Below are positions 1-9,105 of a DNA stretch of 64,000 bases, piece after piece (the stretch's first letter is position 1; each line of letters opens with the position of its first letter). The notes under the pieces were generated by a model. That model was not told the DNA's origin. It did not search any database and saw nothing but the letters and a program-made list of their open reading frames with translations. The stretch comes from CALLMM01 sp964429855. Lineage in GTDB: Bacteria; Armatimonadota; Chthonomonadetes; Chthonomonadales; CAJBBX01. The position numbers and the translations under genes were made by a program. The stretch is taken from the NCBI GenBank assembly GCA_964429855.1, contig CAYSDM010000007.1, positions 37,587-101,586 of the forward strand, written 5' to 3'.

Positions 1-1
1 G

Positions 2-118
2 ATCATCGGCAACGACTTTCTACTCCGTTATCGAGTCACCATTCACTACGGTCAGCGTAAAATAGCGTTTGAGAAGATCGCTGTCCCGACGACAAAGCAA
101 AACTCCGCAAACAGATAG
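2..118 (+). CDS. C-terminal end of a probable retropepsin-like aspartyl protease (5' partial)
   Basis: An open frame enters from the left edge and stops at TAG 116-118, giving 38 residues. The stretch IIGNDFLLRYRVTIHY resembles the last part of bacterial retropepsin-like aspartyl protease domains, where a Gly-x-Asp-Phe-Leu segment is followed by a beta strand of the form RVTIDY. The catalytic Asp-Thr/Ser-Gly would lie upstream and is not visible. The stop is 12 bases before the next start, so the two genes could be cotranscribed. The assignment rests on one short motif. Confidence 0.45.
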   Translation: MIGNDFLLRYRVTIHYGQRKIAFEKIAVPTTKQNSANR

Positions 119-130
119 AGAGGATGATAG

Positions 131-795
131 ATGAAACATAGACTGTCTCTGATTGGTCTCGCAGCCGCCGCGCTGCTTCTCTTTGCGACGGCGACCGCGC
201 CGCGCAGCTTCCCCAGGAAGACCTCGATAATCAGGGTTGGGTATCCCTGTTCAATGGCAAGGATACCAGCGGATGGAAACTGCGGCACGAGGGCGGAAAA
301 AACGCCTGGAAGGCGGAGAACGGCGTGCTGATGAACACCGAAGCCAGCACCGATATCGTCACGACTCTGAAGATGACTGACTTCGACCTGCATATCGAGT
401 TTCTGGTTCCGCAGGGAAGCAACAGTGGCGTCTACCTTCAGGGACGCTATGAGATACAGGTGGCGGATACCTACCGCACGCCTCCCGGCAAGCACATGAC
501 CGGCGCCGTCTATGACCGGATCGCTCCCTCGGAGAACGCCAGCCGAGCCGCCGGAGAGTGGCAGGCATTCGATATTCGCTTCCGGCAAGCGCAGCGCGAC
601 GCGAGCGGCAAGATCGTGAAGAAGGCGGTGGTTACCGTCGTGCATAACGGAATCCGCGTGATTGACCGCAAAGAGATCGAGAGCGTGACGGGCGCAGCGA
701 TAGACGATGCCGAGGGAACTCCCGGCGGGCTGATGCTGCAGGGCGATCACGGCGCGATCCAGTACCGCAACATTCGGATCCGACCCTTAAAGTAG
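131..795 (+). pseudogene. secreted DUF1080 (3-keto-disaccharide hydrolase-like) protein, interrupted by a frameshift
   Basis: A signal peptide starts at ATG 131 (MKHRLSLIGLAAAALLLF) behind AGAGAGG. About 20 residues in, at the CG-rich run near 190-205, the sensible frame changes: the first frame ends at 331, while the body (AQLPQEDLDNQGWVSLFNG onward) continues in another frame to 795. The body has DUF1080 hallmarks: GWVSLFNGKDTSGW at the start, NSGVYLQGRYEIQVADTY in the middle, and GAIQYRNIRIRPL at the end. This concanavalin-like fold occurs in secreted glycoside-active proteins. The span is 665 bases, two more than a multiple of three, so one lost base explains it. Joined, the protein would be about 221 residues. 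Because this is draft sequence, an assembly error in the GC run is as likely as a true pseudogene. Confidence 0.8.
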
Positions 796-846
796 CAGGC
801 GCGCGTTCTGCGGCATCCTCGTTCTGCAGGACGCGCGATCTCTCCC

Positions 847-875
847 TTGACGTATTGCCTATTCGTTCGTATAAT
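847..875 (+). promoter_or_regulatory. sigma-70-type promoter of the prepilin-like gene
   Basis: TTGACG (847-852) and a perfect TATAAT (870-875) are separated by 17 bases. The start codon of the prepilin-like gene is about 30 bases beyond the expected transcription start. Confidence 0.8.
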
Positions 876-912
876 CCCAAGAAATACAAGAAATAGATGT
901 GAAGGGGGCTGT

Positions 913-1578
913 ATGAAGCATCGTGTCTGCCGGGGCTTTACACTGATCGAACTTCTCGTCGTCATCGCGATCATCGGCATTCTGGCCGCGATGCTCTTCC
1001 CTGTATTCGCGCAGGCGCGCGAAAAGGCGCGTCAGATCGTCTGCGTCTCCAATATGCGCCAGTTAGGGCAGGCGCTCATGATGTACGCCGGCGACTACAG
1101 CGAGGTCTATCCGACGCAGGATCGTCTCTACATAGACCCCTGCTGCCCTTTCTGGATGGATGTCGCCTACGGCGTGCCGGACTGGAAACGCACTCCCTAC
1201 GCCAACTGGGCGGGAGCGATCTATGCTTACGTCAAAGAGATTGGCATCTACCAGTGCAAGTCCAATAAAGGCTGGACCCAGAACTCCGACACCTCGCAGC
1301 CCGGTCTGAGCTATGTCTATAACGGCTTCGCCTCCGGGCGTTCCGACGCCGCCGTTCCGGCGGCCACCCAGTATATTCTGCTATGGGACTACCGCTACCT
1401 GACCTCTTTCGCCGTCGCCAACCCGGTTCCGTCGGGCTGGTCATGGTACGAGGGCTGGGCGCCGCACCCGCAACAGTACAACATTCTCTACTTCGACAGT
1501 CACGTCAAAAATATGCCCGAACCTGAGTTCCGCGCCCGTATCTGGGGGCTGCCGGAAGGTAATCCGTTCTCGTTTTAG
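913..1578 (+). CDS. prepilin-type N-methylation protein of the Armatimonadota major-pilin-like family
   Basis: 221 residues from ATG 913, preceded by GAAGGGGGCTGT. An upstream in-frame start at 847 lies on the promoter itself and is rejected. Residues 9-31 form the type IV prepilin signal: GFTLIELLVVIAIIGILAAM, with cleavage by prepilin peptidase expected after the Gly. The mature protein keeps the hydrophobic helix for assembly in the inner membrane. The continuation FPVFAQAREKARQ is typical of large pseudopilin families in Armatimonadota. The C-terminal NILYFDSHVKNMP matches the H-x(n)-DG-type motif seen in these proteins. The gene has its own promoter. Whether the product builds pili, pseudopili or a surface layer cannot be told. 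The PilB-like ATPase at 55849-57189 is a possible partner. Confidence 0.88.
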   Translation: MKHRVCRGFTLIELLVVIAIIGILAAMLFPVFAQAREKARQIVCVSNMRQLGQALMMYAGDYSEVYPTQDRLYIDPCCPFWMDVAYGVPDWKRTPYANWAGAIYAYVKEIGIYQCKSNKGWTQNSDTSQPGLSYVYNGFASGRSDAAVPAATQYILLWDYRYLTSFAVANPVPSGWSWYEGWAPHPQQYNILYFDSHVKNMPEPEFRARIWGLPEGNPFSF

Positions 1579-1590
1579 GGAGTAGAAACG

Positions 1591-2094
1591 ATGAGCGCCC
1601 ATCTGCCCGGACAACATGAGACGTTCAAAGAGGGAGCGGAAGAGGTCAAGGCGAAACTGCGCGCCGACCTCTCTCGCTGGACCCGCGCCCGCCGCGCCAT
1701 CTCTCTCAAGCCGACCCTTCCCTGCAGCGAATGCGATTCATCGGGCAAAACGCTGTGTGAAAGCTGTCATGGCAGGGGTAAACAGGGAGTCGAGTTTCAT
1801 GGCGAACAGCACGCCTGCATGACCTGCGAGGGAACCGGACACGTTACCTGCGTGGAGTGTGCGGGAACCGGCTCCGTCGTCAACGTACACCGTAAGAAGA
1901 TCCTCTGGCTGATGGCAATCGGCGCGGCGGCGTGGCTGCTGGTTTTGCTGCGCCTCTATATGACCGAACGCGACATCCTGCCCGGTTTCCGGGCGGAAGG
2001 CGGCGGACAGTCAACGCCGAATCGTGTCGGTCCCTCCGGAGGCGGGAGCGTCATGCCGGGAGGCAGACCGGGCAGCGTCGCTCCTCCGCGCTGA
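1591..2094 (+). CDS. membrane protein with DnaJ-type CxxCxGxG zinc-finger repeats
   Basis: 167 residues from ATG 1591, 12 bases after the prepilin-like gene. Residues 46-110 hold four cysteine pairs of the DnaJ zinc-binding type (CSECDSSG, CESCHGRG, CMTCEGTG, CVECAGTG), expected to bind two zinc ions. No J-domain precedes them. A single membrane segment follows (about 119-139, ILWLMAIGAAAWLLVLL), then a glycine/proline-rich tail. The zinc module is therefore probably cytoplasmic with the tail outside. It may help proteins fold at the membrane, but its role is unknown. Confidence 0.7.
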   Translation: MSAHLPGQHETFKEGAEEVKAKLRADLSRWTRARRAISLKPTLPCSECDSSGKTLCESCHGRGKQGVEFHGEQHACMTCEGTGHVTCVECAGTGSVVNVHRKKILWLMAIGAAAWLLVLLRLYMTERDILPGFRAEGGGQSTPNRVGPSGGGSVMPGGRPGSVAPPR

Positions 2095-2124
2095 TGCCTC
2101 GCTGCCCGTTAGCATCGTGTCTGA

Positions 2125-2146
2125 AGCCGCCCTGACCGGGGCGGCT
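2125..2146 (+). terminator. GC-rich hairpin after the zinc-finger gene
   Basis: AGCCGCCC (2125-2132) pairs with GGGCGGCT (2139-2146) across a 6-base loop and is followed by CCTTTCT. The T-run is weak, so termination would be partial. Confidence 0.5.
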
Positions 2147-2166
2147 CCTTTCTGGAGAACACAGGG

Positions 2167-4080
2167 TTGAACAACCAGTCGGGCATCCTTTTTCGCGCGC
2201 TGCGTATCTTCCTCTTCCTTTTCATATTCATGACTTCTCTTCTCTGGGCGGAGCGAAAGCAGTTCTGGGAAGGCATGTTTCCGCCTCCGGCGAATCCTCT
2301 ACCCGCCTATGATCCCGCCGCCTGCCTTCCCATCCATGCCCGCTCCCTGACAAATCGCGTTCCCGTGATCATGTATCACGACATCGTGAAGAGGAGGAAG
2401 CGCGACTCCGCCTGGTTCGACTGCACGGTGAAGGAGTTCGAGCAGCAGATAGAGTGGCTGGCGCAGCAGGGAGCGGTTCCCATCTCGCTGATTCAGCTTC
2501 ATCGGCATCTGGTGCGCGGGGATCCCGTTCCCGAAGGGGCGGTTGTGCTGACTTTCGACGACGGGTATCAGGGATTTTATGAGCATGCCTATCCCCTTCT
2601 GAAGCGCCGTTGCTGGCAGGCCTCCGTTTTTGTGCACACGAACCATGTGGGAGATCGGTCCGGCGATCATCCGAAGATGGACTGGGAGACGCTCCGAAAG
2701 CTGGATCGGGAAGGCCTGATCGCCATCGGTTCCCACACCCGGTCACATCCCGACGATATTCGCGCTCTGACGATCTCACAGCAGTATGATGAGCTGGCGC
2801 GATCCAAAGAGACGCTGGAAAAAAAGTTGGGGCGTTCGGTCACCTTTCTCGCCTATCCGAACGGGAAAAGCGATGCCCTGACCCGCGACTTCGCCCGGAA
2901 GATCGGCTATACGATGGCTTTCACCACGCAGAACGGGCTTGCGGAGGAATCCCCCGACATTCTGGCGGTTAATCGGTATGTGCATACCCGATTGACAAAA
3001 GCCTGGGAGGATCGTAATAGCGCGCTGTACGCCGCGCCGTCGGCATTTGTGCTGAAGGATATCTCCGATGCGCCGGTGCGCCTGAAGGTGGCGGAATACA
3101 GAGGGATCAAGCTGGGGTTGGTGTGCGGAGGCGTTCCCTCCACCTATCGCTCTTACAGTCGGCAGAGCGTCGGTGAGTTCGTCTCTCAGGCGCAGGGGGT
3201 CGCCGGGATCAACGGCACCTTCTTTCTGGACGCGAAGCTGAGCGGAACCAGCAACACGCTGATCGGTCCCTCGCAGACCGGCTCCGAGGGCGTCTTCTAC
3301 CCGGAGACGGCGCTCGACATTCTGCCCCGGCTGATTAATCGCCCGATAGTCCTCTTCAATCAAAAGCGGTTTGCTCTGTTTAACTTTCAGCCAGGATGGA
3401 TGAATAACGCTGATGCCTTCCGCGCGGTGATGCCGGACTTTACGGACCTGTTTCTGGCGGGCGCATGGATCGTGCATAAGGGCATCCCGCGCACGGAGGA
3501 GCAGATCGCCTCCTTCGGCGTGCAGGATGCAAAAGACCCGCGCCGCCGCGCCTTTCTGGGAATCACGGACTCCGGCGAGATCGTGCTGGGCGCGTCACTG
3601 GAGGTGATAACGACCCGAATGCTGGCAAAGGCCGCTTCGGACGCCGGGGTTGCCGAAGCCGTTTTGCTCGATTCCGGTTTCTCGACCTCGGTGATCTACG
3701 ACAACCGCATTATCGTTACCGGACATACCGCGCCGGATATTCCCTCGCGCCCCGTCCCGCATGCCATCGTGATACGCGGCAGTCTCAAGCTGCCGACCGA
3801 CCTTCTGACGATGGATCATCTGCATAATGCGGAAATCGCCTATGACCCGCTGCGTCCGACACAGATCGCCTCGGAAGAGGACGCCTCCACCGCGCCGTCG
3901 CGCCGAAAACGCCGCTCCCGTCGTCATCGCAGCCGTTCCGATACCGACTCTTCGACGCAGCCCGGCTCCAGCATCCCGGACAACGGCGGCTCTTCTGACG
4001 ACGGCTCCTCCGACAGCGGCGGCTCACCCGGCGGCAGCGATCTGCCGGATTCAGGATCGCCGGACTCAAACCGTGACTGA
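2167..4080 (+). CDS. polysaccharide deacetylase fused to a phosphodiester-glycosidase (NAGPA-like) domain
   Basis: 637 residues from TTG 2167, with GGAG about 10 bases upstream. Residues 10-27 form a membrane anchor or signal. The NodB-type deacetylase domain covers roughly 55-285: VPVIMYHDI, then TFDDG (catalytic Asp and metal Asp), then SHTRSHP (metal His residues). These enzymes remove acetyl groups from N-acetylated cell-envelope polysaccharides. The second domain (about 305-545) has GINGTFFLDA and an AVLLDSGFSTSVIY segment, as in the phosphodiester glycosidase/DUF2233 family that acts on exopolysaccharide or wall phosphodiesters. A disordered Arg- then Ser/Asp/Gly-rich tail ends the protein. 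It overlaps the next gene by 8 bases. A periplasmic or outward-facing role in envelope glycan remodelling is inferred. Confidence 0.85.
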   Translation: MNNQSGILFRALRIFLFLFIFMTSLLWAERKQFWEGMFPPPANPLPAYDPAACLPIHARSLTNRVPVIMYHDIVKRRKRDSAWFDCTVKEFEQQIEWLAQQGAVPISLIQLHRHLVRGDPVPEGAVVLTFDDGYQGFYEHAYPLLKRRCWQASVFVHTNHVGDRSGDHPKMDWETLRKLDREGLIAIGSHTRSHPDDIRALTISQQYDELARSKETLEKKLGRSVTFLAYPNGKSDALTRDFARKIGYTMAFTTQNGLAEESPDILAVNRYVHTRLTKAWEDRNSALYAAPSAFVLKDISDAPVRLKVAEYRGIKLGLVCGGVPSTYRSYSRQSVGEFVSQAQGVAGINGTFFLDAKLSGTSNTLIGPSQTGSEGVFYPETALDILPRLINRPIVLFNQKRFALFNFQPGWMNNADAFRAVMPDFTDLFLAGAWIVHKGIPRTEEQIASFGVQDAKDPRRRAFLGITDSGEIVLGASLEVITTRMLAKAASDAGVAEAVLLDSGFSTSVIYDNRIIVTGHTAPDIPSRPVPHAIVIRGSLKLPTDLLTMDHLHNAEIAYDPLRPTQIASEEDASTAPSRRKRRSRRHRSRSDTDSSTQPGSSIPDNGGSSDDGSSDSGGSPGGSDLPDSGSPDSNRD

Positions 4081-4975
4081 TTTTGCGGAACCTTCCTCCC
4101 GTCATCTGAACTTTGCGCTGAACACCTTGCTTGCGCTGTGCGCCGTCCTGGTCTGGTGGCTTGCTCTGCGCCCCGCTCCTCCGCGCCTGATCGTCACCTT
4201 TCTGGATGTGGGACAGGGGGATGCCATTGTGGTGCAGACTCCGTCGGGGCAGGTGATGGCGATAGACGCTGGACGCTCGACGCCGGAGGGAGACGAGGGG
4301 CGCAGAACCGTGATTCCATTTCTACGCGCACAGGGCATCCATCGTCTGAACGGACTGCTTCTGACGCATCCCGACGACGACCACGCGGGAGGAGCCGTCT
4401 CGATACTGGAGCAGATTCCGGTAGACCGCCTCTTTATCAACGGCGCGCCGTCCGACGCTCCCGTCTATCGGCGCGCGCTGGAGACCGCGCAGAAGCGGGG
4501 AGCGCAGACCGTTGCGCTGGCGCAAGGGCAGAGGCTCGATTTTCGGGACGGAGTGCGCGCCGAAGTCCTGAATCCCCCGTCCGATTCCCTCTCCGATCAT
4601 CGGTCCGAGAACGATCACAGCCTTGTGCTGCGTCTCGTCTACGGGGAGACCGAACTTCTGCTGACCGGGGATGCAGAGAGCAAAGCCGAAGAGGAGATGC
4701 TGCGCTCAAGAGCCGATCTGCGGGCGGATGTGTTGAAGCTGGGGCATCATGGGAGCCGGACGGCGACCTCAGAGTCGTTTCTGGAGGCGGTTCGTCCGCA
4801 GGCGGCGATTGTCTCCGCCGGTCCGCGTAACCTGTATGGACATCCCCATGCCGAGACGATACAGCGCCTGGAAGCGCGGCATATTCCGCTGTTTCGCACG
4901 GATCAAAATGGCGCTGTCACCGTAACCTCCGATGGCAGGTTGCTGCGTATCGTCGTAATGCAGCCGGGGCGTTGA
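4073..4975 (+). CDS. ComEC-like metallo-beta-lactamase-fold hydrolase with an N-terminal membrane anchor
   Basis: About 300 residues from GTG 4073, which overlaps the upstream stop (GTGACTGA), so translational coupling is likely. One membrane segment near residues 14-33 (LNTLLALCAVLVWWLAL) is followed by a metallo-beta-lactamase fold: FLDVGQGDAIVV, LLTHPDDDHAGGAVSIL (the THxDxDH metal motif), LLLTGDAE, and LGHHGSRTATSESFL. These match the C-terminal domain of the competence protein ComEC. The competence-channel domain and the many membrane helices of full ComEC are missing. Such stand-alone ComEC/Rec2-like domains are thought to be nucleases or phosphodiesterases. Its partner here is the glycan-modifying fusion upstream. 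Confidence 0.85.
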   Translation: MTDFAEPSSRHLNFALNTLLALCAVLVWWLALRPAPPRLIVTFLDVGQGDAIVVQTPSGQVMAIDAGRSTPEGDEGRRTVIPFLRAQGIHRLNGLLLTHPDDDHAGGAVSILEQIPVDRLFINGAPSDAPVYRRALETAQKRGAQTVALAQGQRLDFRDGVRAEVLNPPSDSLSDHRSENDHSLVLRLVYGETELLLTGDAESKAEEEMLRSRADLRADVLKLGHHGSRTATSESFLEAVRPQAAIVSAGPRNLYGHPHAETIQRLEARHIPLFRTDQNGAVTVTSDGRLLRIVVMQPGR

Positions 4976-5000
4976 CTTCTCCCTTTTGCTGCGGTATAGT
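4972..5000 (+). promoter_or_regulatory. promoter of the OmpH-like gene, overlapping the upstream stop codon
   Basis: TTGACT (4972-4977) and TATAGT (4995-5000) are spaced by 17 bases. The -35 box contains the TGA stop of the preceding gene. Confidence 0.7.
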
Positions 5001-5062
5001 AGCGCCCGGTGACCTATGTAAAAATCGTCTTGATAGACCACTCGAAACAGGAGAACCCTCCC

Positions 5063-5719
5063 ATGCCCAGACGCCCCGTTGTGAGTATTCTGATCTTAAC
5101 ATCTGCCCTTTTGATCGGAGGCGGCCCCTATCTGCTGCGTCCCGGCGGAACGCAGAACGCGCCCGGTCAGTTGATCGGCAACGTGGATATGCAGCGTCTA
5201 TTTGTCGAGAGCGATGCGCGCAAGGCGGCGGAGGAGCGCATTATGCAGTATGGCCGCCAGATGGGGCAGCGTTTTGACGATGTGGCGGCAATCCCGTTTC
5301 TGACCCCGGAAGAGATTCTCGAATACAGCGATATTCTCAATACAGAGAAGCAGACGGACGTACAGAAGCAGCGTCTGGCGGCAATCAAAGCCGACTCGGG
5401 GAAGCGCGCCGACGAGTTCCAGAAGCTCTCCGTACTCAAAGACAATGAGATAACGCCGCAGTCACGCACCCGTCTGCGCGAACTGACCGCCATGCGCGAT
5501 CAGCAGCGGCAGGCGATGGAGCGGCTGCGCCAGATATATCAGCAGATGGTCAACGAGGAGGACAGTAAGCAGATGCGGCAGGCGCAGCTTGAGGTGCGCG
5601 AGATCGTCGGGCGCGTGGCGAAGGAGCGAGGATTCACGCAGGTCTTTGACAGCGCGGCGCTGGTCTACGCCAGCATTGACCTGACCCCGGTGGTGATGCC
5701 ACAGATCAAAAAGAAGTAG
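5063..5719 (+). CDS. OmpH/Skp-like periplasmic chaperone
   Basis: 218 residues from ATG 5063 behind AACAGGAGAA. An in-frame ATG at 5009 would lie close to the promoter and lacks a signal peptide. Residues 5-22 form the signal or anchor. After that comes IGNVDMQRLFVESDARKAAE, the usual N-terminal pattern of OmpH/Skp, then a long charged helical region (about 60-190) rich in Glu, Gln and Arg. The end, FTQVFDSAALVYASIDLTPVV, matches the C-terminal strand that closes the trimer body in Skp. Family members shield unfolded outer-membrane proteins in the periplasm, so its presence implies a diderm envelope. Confidence 0.75.
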   Translation: MPRRPVVSILILTSALLIGGGPYLLRPGGTQNAPGQLIGNVDMQRLFVESDARKAAEERIMQYGRQMGQRFDDVAAIPFLTPEEILEYSDILNTEKQTDVQKQRLAAIKADSGKRADEFQKLSVLKDNEITPQSRTRLRELTAMRDQQRQAMERLRQIYQQMVNEEDSKQMRQAQLEVREIVGRVAKERGFTQVFDSAALVYASIDLTPVVMPQIKKK

Positions 5720-5784
5720 CGGCGATCCTCTCCGGACATACCGGCGCGGAGACGCGCCTGACCCCGACATCAGGAGTTGCTTTC

Positions 5785-7435
5785 GTGGATGTAAACGCCC
5801 GCTTTGAGCAGGTGACAACCGAATATCTGGCGCATCTGTACGCCTCGCAGCCGGTGATGGCGACCGGGATGGGCGTCCATGACTATGACGATCAACTGCC
5901 CGACCTGAGCAAATTCGCCGTGGCGGACGAACTACGCCGCACACGCGCCTATCTGCATGAGATTGATCGCTTATCGCTGGCACACATGAGTCCGGATAAT
6001 CGTCTGGACTACCGGCTGGCGCGCGCTGACAGTCAGATGCTCATCTCCCGTCAGGAACAGGAGCGACCACTGGAGCGGCAGCCGCATCTCTATGCGAGGA
6101 CGGCGCTTTTCGGGCTGTATATGCTGGTGATGTGCGATTTTGCCCCGGTGGAGGAGCGCGCAGTCTCCCTGCGAGGACNNNNNNNNNNGGCTGCGCGCCC
6201 TGCCGCACCTCTTTCAGAGCGCGCGCGAAAACCTGTCCCACCCCCCGCGCATCTTCACTGAACTCGGAATACGCGCCGTTGAGGACGGAGCCTCGCTGTT
6301 TCTGGAGACGATCCCGGCGTTTGCCGAACAGATTACAGATCGCGCGCTCCGGCGGGAGACGCTGGATGCCTGCCGGGAAGGTCTCGGACATCTGCATGCT
6401 TACGGGGAGTATCTGAAGCGGGAGGCGCTGCCACAGTCCAACGGGGATTTTGCCCTCGGAAGAGAGATTTTCGACTACTACCTGCGCGTCGGGCATATGC
6501 TGGAGGAGAACTGCGACGATCTGCTGGAGATCGGGCGCGAGGAGATGGCGCGGACGAAGGCGCAGATGACCGCGTTAAGCGGCCAGATTGACTCCTCGCG
6601 AACCTGGATGGAGCAGATTGCGGAGATGAAGCGGCTCCATCCGTCGGCGGAATCGCTGGTGGATGTCTATCGGTCGGAGATGGAGCGGGCGCGCGAATTC
6701 GTGATATTGAAGCGGCTGGTGGAACTGCCGGAGAACGAGTCGCTGGTCGTGAGAGAGACGCCTCCCTTCGCGCGCGCCTCGCTGCCGTATGCCGCCTATC
6801 TGTCTCCTGCCGCCTTTGAGGAGAAGCAGGAGGGGGTCTTCTGGGTAACGCCGGTGGACGGCGCGCTGTCGGCGGAAGAGCGGGAGGCGCGGCTGCAGGG
6901 ACACTGCCGTTTTCGGATTGCGGTGATCGCGCTGCACGAAGGCTATCCGGGGCATCATCTGCAGTTGACCCGCGCCAACCAGTCGCCTTCGCGGTTTCGC
7001 CGACATTTCGGGCAGAGCAGCCTGCTGGTCGAAGGCTGGGCGCTCTACTGCGAGGAGATGATGCGGGAGCAGGGCTACTATTCCGATCCGCGCATTCAGT
7101 TGATGCAGTTGAAGGATCAGCTATGGCGCGCCTGTCGGGTGGTGCTGGATGTGAGTCTGCATACGCGGCGCATGAGCGTGGAGGAGGCGGTGCGCTTTCT
7201 GGTGGAAGAGGCGTTTCTGGAGGAGCCGAACGCCCGCGCCGAGGTCTGGAGATACACCGGCTCGCCGACGCAGCCGATGTCCTATCTGATGGGCAAACGC
7301 GCTCTCCTGGAGATACGCAGCGAACTGGAGAGGCGGCAGGGAGCGCGTTTTGATCTGCGCCGTTTCCATAACCAGATTCTCTCGTTCGGCTCTGTGCAGC
7401 CCCGCCTGATACGCGAGGCGATGATCACGGTCTGA
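5785..7435 (+). CDS. DUF885 family protein (putative metallopeptidase), interrupted by an assembly gap
   Basis: Starts at GTG 5785, with CAGGAGTT upstream. The first 131 codons run into ten Ns at 6179-6188. The same protein resumes after the gap in another frame (LRALPHLFQSARENL) and ends at 7435. The Ns therefore stand for an unmeasured stretch, not a real frameshift. DUF885 proteins of 550-600 residues carry a zinc-peptidase-like motif, seen here as LHEGYPGHHLQ, followed by LLVEGWALYCEEMM with a likely third ligand Glu. No signal peptide is visible. Substrate unknown; probably a hydrolase of peptides or similar bonds. Confidence 0.85.
6179..6188. other. assembly gap of 10 N inside the DUF885 gene
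   Basis: The coding frame before and after the Ns differs by one base, so the placeholder length is not the true gap size. Confidence 0.95.
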
Positions 7436-7555
7436 TCTGTCAGCGGCACTGAATAAGCTGTTTTCATAATGATAGAGGCTGTTGAGAGAAGCGCGTCGAA
7501 AACAGGAACATCACACTCCCGTCGGAAGACTGAGGCGGGAAGGAGGGGATGAATA

Positions 7556-7990
7556 ATGCAGAGAACACGATGGCTGCTGACGCTGATCCTGCTGGCAGTT
7601 CTGTGCGCAGGCGCGCAGGCGCAGGATACGACGACTCCGAAGCAGGGCAGCCCGGAGCGAAAAGCGATTGTAGATGCGCTGCGTGTCCCGATTCAGAAGC
7701 GGTTGAAGCAGAAGGTGATCTTCAAAATAGATCGGCTCAAACTGAAAGAGGGCTTTGCATTTATCGCCGCGCAGCCGCTTCAGCCCGATGGTAAACAGAT
7801 TAACTATCGCGGAACGCCCTACCAGGAAGCGATCGAGGCGGGCGCGTTCGACGACACCGTGATGGCGCTGCTGAAGAAACAGGGCAAAAAGTGGAAGGTG
7901 CTGATCTACGTGCATGGCGCGACCGATGTGCCGTATGTGGATTGGCCCGAGAAGTATAAGGCTCCCCCGGCTATCTTCAAGGTAGATTAG
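7556..7990 (+). CDS. small secreted protein of unknown function
   Basis: 144 residues from ATG 7556, eight bases after AAGGAGGGG; an ATG at 7549 in another frame is too close to that site. Residues 1-22 are a clear signal peptide ending AGAQAQ. The mature part is basic and contains VIFKIDRLKLKEGFAFIAAQ and KKQGKKWKVLIYVHGATDVP, so a compact periplasmic domain is likely. I do not recognise the family. It stands alone between the DUF885 gene and the sugar transporter, with a hairpin after it. Confidence 0.75.
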   Translation: MQRTRWLLTLILLAVLCAGAQAQDTTTPKQGSPERKAIVDALRVPIQKRLKQKVIFKIDRLKLKEGFAFIAAQPLQPDGKQINYRGTPYQEAIEAGAFDDTVMALLKKQGKKWKVLIYVHGATDVPYVDWPEKYKAPPAIFKVD

Positions 7991-8010
7991 CGAAAAGCCG
8001 TTCGGGGGAA

Positions 8011-8035
8011 GACAGGGCACGACGAACTCCCTGTC
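8011..8035 (+). terminator. hairpin between the small secreted protein and the sugar permease genes
   Basis: GACAGGG (8011-8017) pairs with CCCTGTC (8029-8035). There is no T-run, so it may be a weak terminator or an RNA-processing structure. Confidence 0.35.
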
Positions 8036-8091
8036 AGCCGTTTATCGGCGGTTCCTCGCGGGTACAGCGAGTTTCGACAGGAGCGGAGAGC

Positions 8092-9105
8092 GTGCAGAGC
8101 CGTCCAACAACAGCGCAGGAGAGAGTTTCCGGCATGCACTCCCTCGCGCGATTTCGCGAGGTGGGCGTACTGGTGTTTCTGGCGATTGTGGCGGTGATCA
8201 CCAGTCTGTATCAGCCGCGCTTTCTGCTTTCGTCCAACCTACGCAATATACTGCTGGATACCCCGCTGCTGATGATTGTCGCGATGGGCATGACGATGGT
8301 TATCATCAGCCGCAATATTGATCTTTCGGTCGGCGCGATGCTGGGAATGAGCGGGATGGCAGTCGGTATGCTGTTCAAGCAGTATCCCGACTTTCCGATT
8401 TCGTTGGGCGTGCTGCTCGGTATCCTGCTCGGCCTGCTCATGGGAGCCATCAACGGGACGCTGGTTACCTGGCTGCGCGTCCCGGCGATCATCGCCACGC
8501 TGGGAACGCTCAGCGCCTACCGGGGCTTGATCTTTATCGTCAGCGGCGGGAGGCAGGTAGATAACAACGACGTACCGCTCGATCTGATCCGTCTGTCGCA
8601 GACCTCCCCGATAGGGATTCCCTGGCTGGTGATCTTCGCGCTGAGTATCACCGTCGCGGTCTACCTGTTTCTGGGCTATCACCGATGGGGGCGCGGAATC
8701 TATGCGGTCGGGGGAAACCCGGAGGCGGCGCGACTGAGCGGAATCCGGGTCAACGCCACACTCTTCTTTACGTTCGTGGCGACGGGCGGGCTGTCTGGCT
8801 TCGCCGGGGTGATGTACGCCTCGCGGTTCGGCTTCGTCAACCCGGCGCAGACCGGCGCGGGATTTGAACTGAGCGTCATCGCCGCGACGGTGATTGGCGG
8901 GACGCAGGTCTACGGCGGGGTCGGCTCGGCGGTCGGAACCGCGTTCGGCTGCATGCTGCTGGCGGTCGTCAGCAACGCCCTGACCATCACCGGGCTGTCG
9001 GGACAGTGGCAGCTTGCGGTCTACGGCGCGATCATCCTCGCCGCGCTCTTGATCGATTCGCTGATTCGCAGCCGTCTGGGACGCGCCGCCGGAGAGACCG
9101 CCTGA
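8092..9105 (+). CDS. ribose/rhamnose-type (CUT2) ABC importer permease
   Basis: 337 residues from GTG 8092, seven bases after AGGAGCGGAGA; an internal ATG at 8134 is possible. The protein is almost wholly hydrophobic, with 8-10 helices, and belongs to the branched-chain/ribose permease family. MTMVIISRNIDLSVGAMLG is a signature of the RbsC/RhaP group, and VIGGTQVYGGVGSAVGTAFG is the usual last loop and helix. It overlaps the next permease by one base (TGATG), so the two are made together and probably form a heterodimer. Confidence 0.92.
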   Translation: MQSRPTTAQERVSGMHSLARFREVGVLVFLAIVAVITSLYQPRFLLSSNLRNILLDTPLLMIVAMGMTMVIISRNIDLSVGAMLGMSGMAVGMLFKQYPDFPISLGVLLGILLGLLMGAINGTLVTWLRVPAIIATLGTLSAYRGLIFIVSGGRQVDNNDVPLDLIRLSQTSPIGIPWLVIFALSITVAVYLFLGYHRWGRGIYAVGGNPEAARLSGIRVNATLFFTFVATGGLSGFAGVMYASRFGFVNPAQTGAGFELSVIAATVIGGTQVYGGVGSAVGTAFGCMLLAVVSNALTITGLSGQWQLAVYGAIILAALLIDSLIRSRLGRAAGETA

